In this document: positions 6,832-12,245 of the stretch, one piece after another
Layout: every line of letters starts with the position of its first letter
How positions within the stretch are numbered: the first letter of the stretch is position 1
Origin: Rhodospirillaceae bacterium
GTDB taxonomy: Bacteria; Pseudomonadota; Alphaproteobacteria; Rhodospirillales; 2-02-FULL-58-16
NCBI GenBank assembly: GCA_013349695.1
Contig: DUZD01000061.1
Location: 1 to 12,245 of the forward strand
Reading direction: 5' to 3'
Length of the DNA stretch: 12,245 nt
Position numbers and translations under genes: made by a program
Notes under the pieces: model-generated
Databases searched by the model: none
What the model saw: only the letters and a program-made list of their open reading frames with translations
Told to the model about the DNA's origin: nothing

Positions 6832-8181
6832 GGCATCCGGTATTGTTGCAGCACTACCGTCCGCGGGAGTACTGCCATATTTCATTTTGCAATCCTCGAC
6901 CCATTCCCACACGTTCCCGTGCATGTCGTAAAGACCAAAGCCGTTAGCTCCCTTTTCTCCAACAGGGTGTGTCTTTTCTCCACCGTTTCCAGCGTACCAG
7001 GCAACACTTTCCAAGCAGCCCTCTTTATTCCCGCAGCTCCATTTCGTGCCCATTCCGGCCCTGGCCGCGTACTCCCACTCGGACTCGCTCAACAGCCGGT
7101 AATTCTTCCCGGTCTTGCCGCTCAGCCATTGCACGTAACTCTGAATGTCGTCCCAGAAAACATTAATCACCGGACGGCGGCCACGGCCCCAGCCCTCATC
7201 GTCGGGATAGTACGACGAACACCCACCCGCCGCGATGCACGCATCCCATTCCGCAAACGTCACCTCGAGCTTGCCGGCCGCGAACTTGGCCCCAATAGTG
7301 ACGCCGTGGAACGGTTTCTCGTCGCTGTCCCCGTCGCCGCTCAAGTCGCCCATGAGGAAGCTGCCCGGCGGAACGACCACCATCTTGGGGCCACAAAACG
7401 TGTCCGGAGCCGGCGACGCCCCCGCCATCGCCACCCGCCCCCCCTCGCAGTCCTGGAACACCGTGCCCACTGTCAGTTCTTGTTTATCGACAGGGAAGAA
7501 TCTATCTGCGATTTGTAAAACAATCGCCAAAAGGCCAGCAATCGCAGTCGCATTACCGACCACTTTCAATATCTTTGGCCAGGGTTTATTACTTTCAGAT
7601 TGGAGCTGTTCAATTCGTAATCTATCAAGATCGAAAATGATGCCATCGTCCCCGTATTTCCCTAAATAGGCTTCGTATTCTTTAATTTCTTGGGGCGTTT
7701 TTTCGCATATTGACCTCCAATAAACGGCCTCTGCCTCCGGTTGCTTTAAAACAATGTCAACTCGATCAGCGGGCTCCGCGGGGGATTGCCCTTTGCCAAT
7801 TCGCTTTTCAATAGCGTCAAGGAGCGGCTTTAATATCGAGTCCTCCGACGACCCATTCCAGTTCCGCAAGTCTAGAATGTGATGTTCGCCGAAAGGGAGA
7901 GGGACACTCGCATCGTCCAAACGGGCGGAAATAAGAATTCCTCTTTTCAGAGCGAGTGAAGCCTCCGCGCGAACAAAACCGGACTTCACGGATGCTTTAG
8001 ACCAAAGAACGATTGCGACCTTTGCTTTTCGAACTACAGCCTCGATCTCATCGGCGAACTTGTCGCCAGGAAGTAATTCAACATCCCACCAAGTATCGTA
8101 ACCCCGGCTAGCAATGGCTTTGGCAATTTCCTCAGCTTGACCGCGCTCTTCTCGCTTGTAGGATATAAAAACGTCGGACAT
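6703..8181 (-). CDS. TIR domain-transmembrane-FGE-like (SUMF1) protein, probable DGR target
   Basis: The protein has 492 residues. The N-terminal TIR domain (about 1-130) starts MSDVFISYKREE and contains YDTWWDVELLPGD. It keeps E73 in FVRAEASLAL, at the position of the catalytic Glu of NAD-cleaving TIRs. A segment around 150-192 (YWRSICEKTPQEIKEYEAYL) resembles linkers common in caspase/TIR/SUMF1 proteins. One membrane helix lies near 207-226. An FGE-sulfatase domain (about 263-492) has RLLSESEWEYAARAG, LYDMHGNVWEWVEDC and ends LGFRLARTL. The FGE catalytic cysteine pair is absent, so it is a binding domain rather than a formylglycine enzyme. The TIR half looks AT-richer than neighbouring genes. 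ATG 8181 has GGGGCG upstream. The likely role is an inner-membrane receptor or effector whose C-terminus is diversified; the partner is unknown. Confidence 0.85.
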   Translation of the reverse strand: MSDVFISYKREERGQAEEIAKAIASRGYDTWWDVELLPGDKFADEIEAVVRKAKVAIVLWSKASVKSGFVRAEASLALKRGILISARLDDASVPLPFGEHHILDLRNWNGSSEDSILKPLLDAIEKRIGKGQSPAEPADRVDIVLKQPEAEAVYWRSICEKTPQEIKEYEAYLGKYGDDGIIFDLDRLRIEQLQSESNKPWPKILKVVGNATAIAGLLAIVLQIADRFFPVDKQELTVGTVFQDCEGGRVAMAGASPAPDTFCGPKMVVVPPGSFLMGDLSGDGDSDEKPFHGVTIGAKFAAGKLEVTFAEWDACIAAGGCSSYYPDDEGWGRGRRPVINVFWDDIQSYVQWLSGKTGKNYRLLSESEWEYAARAGMGTKWSCGNKEGCLESVAWYAGNGGEKTHPVGEKGANGFGLYDMHGNVWEWVEDCKMKYGSTPADGSAATIPDACNRVYRGSSWYGDSRVLRAANRHENAPDFRNFNLGFRLARTL

Positions 8182-8506
8182 CGACGCCCCATAGGCTGAT
8201 ATATTTTTTCAAAGTAACGTTATAGCAGCATTTTTACTCATGGGAACACGCGCCATTTAGCTGCAAAACGTGCATAACCATGCAGGTGGATTGGGATTGG
8301 TCGCTCGGGGCACAGTCCCGCAGTCAGCGGACACCATAGGCATTAATATTCCTATATCAAGAAACGGGGCCAGAGTCGATTTAATGTTTCTCCCTGATCT
8401 CCGTATCTTCTCTCCGCGCTCTGTGTTGAAAAACGACGTTGCCCCAGCCGCCGCGCCGCCCGCCGAAGCCGCTGGTTCAGAGCGCCATGCCTGGCTCACC
8501 AAGCAA
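8182..8506. other. Intergenic region between the two FGE-domain genes
   Basis: There is no convincing gene here. Short frames (8270-8533 plus, 8257-8502 minus) have no recognisable content. The stretch near 8365-8450 carries text like ACGGGGCCAGAGTCGATTTA and, on the minus strand, CACAGAGCGCGGAGAGAAG. Both resemble short dispersed intergenic repeats I have seen in other genomes. The AT-rich part 8195-8240 presumably holds the promoter of the TIR gene, but I cannot assign boxes confidently. Confidence 0.4.
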
Positions 8507-8536
8507 GCTTTAGGCCCAGGCCCAAAGGCCTAAAGC
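8507..8536. other. Hairpin at 3' end of secreted FGE gene
   Basis: GCTTTAGGCC (8507-8516) and GGCCTAAAGC (8527-8536) form the same perfect 10-bp stem as at 6686-6709, here with a 10-nt loop (CAGGCCCAAA). It again overlaps the last Leu codon and the stop. The stem is conserved while loop length differs, which fits a structural element needed at the VR 3' boundary. Confidence 0.7.
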
Positions 8537-8658
8537 GTCCGGGCAATGCGGAATCCCAGACCGTTGTCTCGGACGATTGGGTTGTTCCCGTTGCGAAAAA
8601 ACATAAGGAGGATCTTCGGATTGCTGTACCAGGAGCCACCGCGATTAACGCGATAGCA
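8530..8658 (-). repeat. Putative DGR variable region (VR2)
   Basis: This covers C281 to the stop of the secreted FGE protein and is the counterpart of 6703-6831. It is the copy richer in Asn (AAC/AAT) codons: RNGNNP, RDNG, NRGGSW. That is expected if it lies closer to an adenine-rich template, since DGR templates typically encode runs of AAC/AAT. Adenine-free blocks match the other copy exactly. The 5' boundary is approximate. Confidence 0.7.
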
Positions 8659-9498
8659 GGCCTCCGATATTGTTGCGGCGCTACCGTCCGCGGGAGCACT
8701 GCTATATTTCAGTTTGCAATCCTCGACCCATTCCCACACGTTCCCGTGCATGTCGTAAAGACCAAAGCCGTTAGCTCCCTTTTCTCCAACAGGGTGTGTC
8801 ATCGATTCACCGTTTCCGGCGTACCAGGCAACATCTCCCAAGCAGTCCCATTTATTCCCGCAGTTCCATTTCGTGTCCGTTCCGGCCCTGGCCGCGTACT
8901 CCCACTCGGACTCGCTCAGTAAGCGATACTCCTGTCCCGTCTTACGGCTCAGCCAGTCAACATACTCCTTCGCATCATTCCAGCTAACATAGATTACCGG
9001 GCGGCTGTCTCGGCCCCAGCCCCTATCCTCCGGACTATGACCGCAGCCGCCAGCCGAAACGCAGGCGTCCCACTCGCTGAACGTCACCTCGTACCTGCCG
9101 ACCGCGAAGGGACGCGGGATGGTCACGTCGTGGGCCGGTTTCGCGTCCTTGCCGGCGTCGTCGTTGAGGTCGCCCATCCGAAAACCGCCAGCCGGAATGA
9201 CCACCATCCTCGGGCAGTCGAAGCAATCGCGGAAGACTTCCCCCACTTCCTTCGGAAACACCTTGACAGCCGGCTTCACCGGCGGGGGCGCCGGCGGTTT
9301 CGGCGGGTCGGCGTCGGCGAGTTGTTTTTGTTGTTTCAACTTGTTGGTCTTCACCCGCGCCGGCGCGGCGGAACTGGCCCCGGACGCCGCCGGCGCCTCG
9401 CTCGCTTTCAGCGTCACGTCGATACCATGCGTCGCCGCCTGGGCGGAAGGCATAAGCCCCAGCACCACTACCAACAAAGCCAACACTACAGAACGCAT
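8530..9498 (-). CDS. Secreted FGE-like (SUMF1) domain protein, probable DGR target
   Basis: The protein has 322 residues. The signal peptide MRSVVLALLVVVLGLMPSAQA has a cleavage-like AQA-A site. A low-complexity Ala/Lys stretch and a Pro-rich linker (PPKPPAPPPVKP, about 65-76) lead into the FGE-sulfatase domain (about 93-322). Conserved blocks are MVVIPAGGFRMGD, YRLLSESEWEYAARAG, GLYDMHGNVWEWVEDC and LGFRIARTL. The FGE active-site cysteine pair is missing, so a ligand-binding C-type-lectin-like role is more likely than an enzyme. I chose ATG 9498 for the signal peptide and the AGAGGGA site 5 nt upstream; the frame stays open to 9960, which I judge non-coding. It is a paralogue of the TIR-FGE gene in the same orientation, 348 bp upstream of it. 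Periplasmic or surface location is inferred. Confidence 0.85.
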   Translation of the reverse strand: MRSVVLALLVVVLGLMPSAQAATHGIDVTLKASEAPAASGASSAAPARVKTNKLKQQKQLADADPPKPPAPPPVKPAVKVFPKEVGEVFRDCFDCPRMVVIPAGGFRMGDLNDDAGKDAKPAHDVTIPRPFAVGRYEVTFSEWDACVSAGGCGHSPEDRGWGRDSRPVIYVSWNDAKEYVDWLSRKTGQEYRLLSESEWEYAARAGTDTKWNCGNKWDCLGDVAWYAGNGESMTHPVGEKGANGFGLYDMHGNVWEWVEDCKLKYSSAPADGSAATISEACYRVNRGGSWYSNPKILLMFFRNGNNPIVRDNGLGFRIARTL

Positions 9499-9799
9499 GG
9501 AAGTCCCTCTCAAATCACCACGGGAAATCATATTCTTGCCCGGAAGCAACTCAACAAGCAACCCCCGGATCGGGGTGGCGTCGAGGAAGCCAAGATGCTT
9601 CCAGCCGTCATTCGGTCTACCCCAACTCCACTTGCCACGGCGATGGGCCAGAAAAATTCCGCCCGCGGCGGCGGCTTGCGAAGCCGGCGTCACATTCAGG
9701 TGAAGGGCGGCCGATCGGACTTGCCGCCACCCCTCGTAAACCTGTATAATAAAAGGGTATCGGGCGAAACGGATATCCTTATCGGTCGGGGTCTTGAGA
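9499..9799. other. Intergenic region with divergent promoters
   Basis: This separates the minus-strand secreted FGE gene from the plus-strand cysteine protease. It contains the promoter at 9721-9750 and the ribosome-binding site of the FGE gene (about 9504-9510). The minus frame is open throughout and oddly protein-like (for example RYPFIIQVYEGWRQV), but it has no good ribosome-binding site of its own. Confidence 0.5.
9721..9750 (+). promoter_or_regulatory. Sigma70-type promoter for LapG-like gene
   Basis: The -35 candidate TTGCCG (9721-9726) and a perfect -10 TATAAT (9745-9750) are spaced by 18 nt. Transcription would start near 9757, giving a leader of about 43 nt before the ATG at 9800. 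Confidence 0.5.
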
Positions 9800-10471
9800 A
9801 TGACTTTCATGCCTTGTCGCAAGCTTACGTGGATCGGAGTCCTGGCGCTGGCTTTTGTCTTTTCCTTGGCTCCCATGGATCCCGCCGCCGCCGCCAAGAA
9901 AGCCCTTCCCAGCTTCTTCAACAGCATGGAAATCCGTTCCGAAAACCTGAAGCCTTTCAAGAAATGGAATTCGGCCCTGGGCCGCTATTCCAAACAGGAA
10001 GCGGCGAAAAAGGAAGGGCCTTGCGGTTCGAAGAAGTTCAATAAATGCCATTACGGCAAATGGATGCAGTTCCTCAAGAGCATCCAGGATAAGGACCAAC
10101 TCTCTCAAATCAAGGCGGTCAACGGCCTTATGAATCGGGCCAAATACATTACCGACAAGGCGAACTGGGGGAGGAAGGACTACTGGTCGACGCCCAGCGA
10201 ATTCATGACCCGTTTCGGCGACTGCGAGGACTACGCCATCATCAAATTCATGTCGCTGAAGAAGCTCGGATTCAAGAGCGAGCAATTGCGTGTGGTGGCG
10301 GTGAAAGACATGAATTTGAAGGTCGGTCACGCCGTGCTTATCGTTTTCATCGGCGGCAAATCCTACCTTCTCGACAACCAGATCAAGCAGGTGGTCGAGA
10401 CCAAGACCGTCAGACACTACCGGCCCGTTTTTTCCATCGGTACAACCTCCTGGTGGCGTCACCGCGTATAG
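9800..10471 (+). CDS. Periplasmic transglutaminase-like cysteine protease (BTLCP/DUF920, LapG-like)
   Basis: The protein has 223 residues. A signal peptide (WIGVLALAFVFSLAPMDPAAAA, about 11-32) sends it to the periplasm. The catalytic triad of the bacterial transglutaminase-like family is visible: C142 in RFGDCEDYA, H177 in VGHAVL and D192 in YLLDNQ. LapG, the studied member, cleaves the N-terminus of large biofilm adhesins under control of LapD and c-di-GMP. Many relatives are of unknown target, and neither a LapD-like gene nor a giant adhesin is in the window. I chose ATG 9800 (MTFMPCRKL); a TTG at 9794 and an ATG at 9809 are alternatives. It has its own promoter at 9721-9750 and appears monocistronic. 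Cysteines at about 75 and 83 could form a disulfide. Confidence 0.85.
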   Translation: MTFMPCRKLTWIGVLALAFVFSLAPMDPAAAAKKALPSFFNSMEIRSENLKPFKKWNSALGRYSKQEAAKKEGPCGSKKFNKCHYGKWMQFLKSIQDKDQLSQIKAVNGLMNRAKYITDKANWGRKDYWSTPSEFMTRFGDCEDYAIIKFMSLKKLGFKSEQLRVVAVKDMNLKVGHAVLIVFIGGKSYLLDNQIKQVVETKTVRHYRPVFSIGTTSWWRHRV

Positions 10472-10770
10472 CCAACGGCGGTCGTCCGGTAGTCCCTTTC
10501 CACTCAACGAAGTAAGGTTTTGGCGCTATCCGCGGCGGCATGGCCATATTCCCGGACATCGCTTTTTGCCAGCGAACCGGCGTGACAATCCCGGCCGTGA
10601 AGCTATTTCCGACCCTATGCGCAAGCCGGCTTGCCGGCGCCATTTAAGCATGCTTGGCTGGGGGCGGACGCGGTCAGGGTTCTGAAAGAACATCCGGCCG
10701 GGGCCGGCCGGGCCTTCTTCCAATGGCCGTTTTCAAAAAAGGCAAGGAACAGGTTCGATAGGGGTTGACC
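10472..10770. other. Intergenic region with hairpins
   Basis: I find no supported gene. A 14-bp perfect palindrome GCAAGCCGGCTTGC lies at 10621-10634. A very GC-rich hairpin CCGGCC/GGCCGG lies at 10694-10711. Neither is followed by a T-tract. AGGGG at 10760-10764 is the ribosome-binding site of the following transporter gene. Confidence 0.4.
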
Positions 10771-12012
10771 GTGAAATACCTGCTTTTCGTGCTCGACAAC
10801 CGGCGGTTCCTCGCTTTCGGCCTGCTTCTCGTTTTCTGTTCGAGTTTCGGCCAGACCTACTTCATCTCGCTTTTCGGCAACCACATCCGGACGGAGTTCG
10901 CCTTGTCCCATGGCGACTTCGGAATCTTGTATTCGCTGGCCACGCTGGGCAGCGCCATTACAATGGTCTGGGCCGGACGTTTGATCGACACCATCGACTT
11001 GCGCGTCTTCAGCTTGTCGATCTCGGCGGCTCTTGCCGGCGCCAGTTTTTTCATGGCTTCCGCGTCTTCCACCGTTTTTCTGGTCATCGCCTTGTACACA
11101 TTGCGGCTGGCGGGACAAGGCTTGATGGGCCATGCCTCGGCGACCAGCATGGCGCGGTATTTCGAGCACCAGCGGGGCAAGGCGATGAGCGTGGCGGCGC
11201 TCGGATATCCGTTGGGAGAAGCCGTCATGCCGCTGACCGCCGTGGTTCTTGTCGGCGCCATTGGCTGGCGGGAAACCTGGCTGGCGATCGGCACGGCCAT
11301 GGCCTTGCTTCTGGCCCCAATGGTGTTGTGGCTGCTGAAGGGACATGGGCAACGACATCACCGTCTCGGCGAACGGAGCCGGCAAGGCAACCAGGTTTTT
11401 CGCCAACGCCAATGGACGCGGCGGGAGGTGCTTGGCGACCGGCGCTTCTATTTGGTCCTGCCCGCCGTTTTGGCGCCGCCGTTTATTCTGACCGGCCTCT
11501 TTTTCCACCAAATCCACCTCGCCTCGACAAAAGGTTGGAGCCTGGCTTGGCTGGCCAGTTGTTTCATCGGTTACGCCGCCGCCACGGTGATTTCGTCGCT
11601 GTTTTCCGGCCAACTTGTCGATCGGCTGGGAGCTTCGCGGCTGTTGCCGTTTTATCTGTTGCCCCTGGCGCTGGCGCTTCTGGCTCTCGCCGTTTCCAAT
11701 CATCCCGGCGTCGCCCTGTTTTACATGGTGACGGCGGGAATGACCTCGGGCGCCAGCTTCACGGTCGTCGGCGCCATGTGGGCGGAGGTTTACGGCGTCG
11801 CCCATTTGGGAGCGATCCGGGCGCTGGCCTCGGCATTGATGGTATTTTCGACGGCCCTGTCACCGGCGGCTTTGGGCTGGATGATCGATCATGGCGTCTC
11901 GATGGAAGCGATCGCATGGATGTTTTTGGCTTACATCGGCGGCGCCACCGCCTTGGCGGTGATCTCGGGGCTGCCTTCGGATAGGATGGAAAATTACCGT
12001 CGGCGGCCTTGA
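10771..12012 (+). CDS. MFS transporter
   Basis: The protein has 413 residues and about twelve hydrophobic helices in two halves with a polar central loop (HGQRHHRLGERSRQGN, near 192-207). This is the normal size for the major facilitator superfamily. The loop between helices 2 and 3 carries a degenerate motif A (AGRLIDTIDLR). MARYFEHQRGKAMSVAALGY at the helix 4/5 loop is typical of MFS_1 members related to organic-anion carriers. The substrate cannot be deduced. I chose GTG 10771 because AGGGG (10760-10764) then lies 6 nt upstream; a TTG at 10765 would abut that site. It appears to be a single-gene unit. Confidence 0.85.
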   Translation: MKYLLFVLDNRRFLAFGLLLVFCSSFGQTYFISLFGNHIRTEFALSHGDFGILYSLATLGSAITMVWAGRLIDTIDLRVFSLSISAALAGASFFMASASSTVFLVIALYTLRLAGQGLMGHASATSMARYFEHQRGKAMSVAALGYPLGEAVMPLTAVVLVGAIGWRETWLAIGTAMALLLAPMVLWLLKGHGQRHHRLGERSRQGNQVFRQRQWTRREVLGDRRFYLVLPAVLAPPFILTGLFFHQIHLASTKGWSLAWLASCFIGYAAATVISSLFSGQLVDRLGASRLLPFYLLPLALALLALAVSNHPGVALFYMVTAGMTSGASFTVVGAMWAEVYGVAHLGAIRALASALMVFSTALSPAALGWMIDHGVSMEAIAWMFLAYIGGATALAVISGLPSDRMENYRRRP

Positions 12013-12149
12013 TGGGAGGGGCCGGAAACCCGGCGGAATCGATGCCGAAAGCAATATCGTAAGGGGGGTTTTCAGCCGGTTTTTCTGGCGGCAACGACGT
12101 TACTTCGAATTCCCCAAGCACCCGCAACTGAATGGAACGTGCTCTCTCA

Positions 12150-12202
12150 TGTCCGATTTCAAGGTACCGGACAGAGTTTTCCGTCCACCGGCTTGGCCGG
12201 TG
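12150..12202 (+). terminator. Possible terminator hairpins after MFS gene
   Basis: TGTCCG (12150-12155) pairs with CGGACA (12168-12173) and is followed by GAGTTTT. A second, stronger hairpin CACCGGC-TTG-GCCGGTG lies at 12186-12202. They are 140-190 bp past the stop, and T-tracts are short, so termination is tentative. The rest of 12013-12245 shows no supported gene. Confidence 0.3.
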
Positions 12203-12245
12203 TCGATGTTTCAGTGTAGCCGACGCGCACGGCTGGAGGCGAGAC

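Noticed and set aside
8257..8533. Small open frames between the two FGE-domain genes
   Set aside because: They have no ribosome-binding site, no recognisable protein text, and overlap repeat-like DNA.
6703..9498. Genuine formylglycine-generating (sulfatase-activating) enzymes
   Set aside because: Neither protein has the C-terminal active-site cysteine pair of FGE, and no sulfatase gene is nearby. The fold is shared, but the catalytic site is not.
9779..10507. Minus-strand open frame opposite the LapG-like protease
   Set aside because: The plus strand has a signal peptide and complete catalytic triad, so this is the shadow.
10615..11805. Minus-strand open frame of 396 codons opposite the MFS gene
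   Set aside because: It is an antisense shadow of the transporter; its composition is Gln/Arg/Gly-rich and no motif is recognisable.
11759..12127. Minus-strand frame extending past the MFS stop
   Set aside because: Most of it is a shadow of the MFS gene, and the unique part is short and Pro-rich with no motif.
12150..12160. TGTCCGAT resembling the IS256 end at 440-450
   Set aside because: Only 8 bases are shared and there is no transposase nearby; this is best explained by chance or by the local hairpin.

Overview
The window is GC-rich chromosomal DNA that looks alphaproteobacterial, plausibly Rhodospirillales-like. The reasons are codon usage, IS256- and IS1380-type transposase remnants, a LapG-type (BTLCP) cysteine protease, and membrane glycosyltransferases of kinds common in that group. 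This taxonomic placement is inference. I saw no tRNA, rRNA or CRISPR.

Layout. Positions 1-453 hold the C-terminal end of a broken IS256-family transposase, frameshifted by a short insertion that forms a perfect 18-bp palindrome. Next comes a 16-bp tandem repeat and a structured, AT-richer leader in front of a rubrerythrin gene (783-1355). Positions 1362-5903 are an envelope or exopolysaccharide-like cluster. It has an AlgX/AlgJ-like SGNH hydrolase (minus), a divergent GT39/PMT-like glycosyltransferase (plus) and a convergent STT3-like GT-C membrane protein (minus). Positions 5904-6702 contain an IS1380-type transposase fragment and a large imperfect inverted repeat.

The most interesting part is 6686-9498. 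Two tandem minus-strand genes end in closely related formylglycine-enzyme-like (FGE-sulfatase/SUMF1, C-type-lectin fold) domains. One is a TIR-transmembrane-FGE protein (6703-8181); the other is a secreted FGE protein with a signal peptide (8530-9498). Within the shared domain an 88-bp block is identical in the two genes, yet the last 129 bp differ at 33 positions. Of these, 28 fall in codon positions 1 or 2, and 23 have adenine in one copy. Both variable segments run into a matching 10-bp-stem hairpin that overlaps the stop codon. Together these are the hallmarks of variable regions (VRs) of a diversity-generating retroelement (DGR). No reverse transcriptase, template repeat (TR) or accessory (Avd) gene is in the window, so these would be targets served from elsewhere in the genome. 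The combination suggests one surface/periplasmic and one TIR-signalling receptor diversified by a shared template.

Downstream, a recognisable sigma70-type promoter drives a LapG-like periplasmic cysteine protease (9800-10471). This is followed by an MFS transporter (10771-12012) and a hairpin-rich non-coding end.
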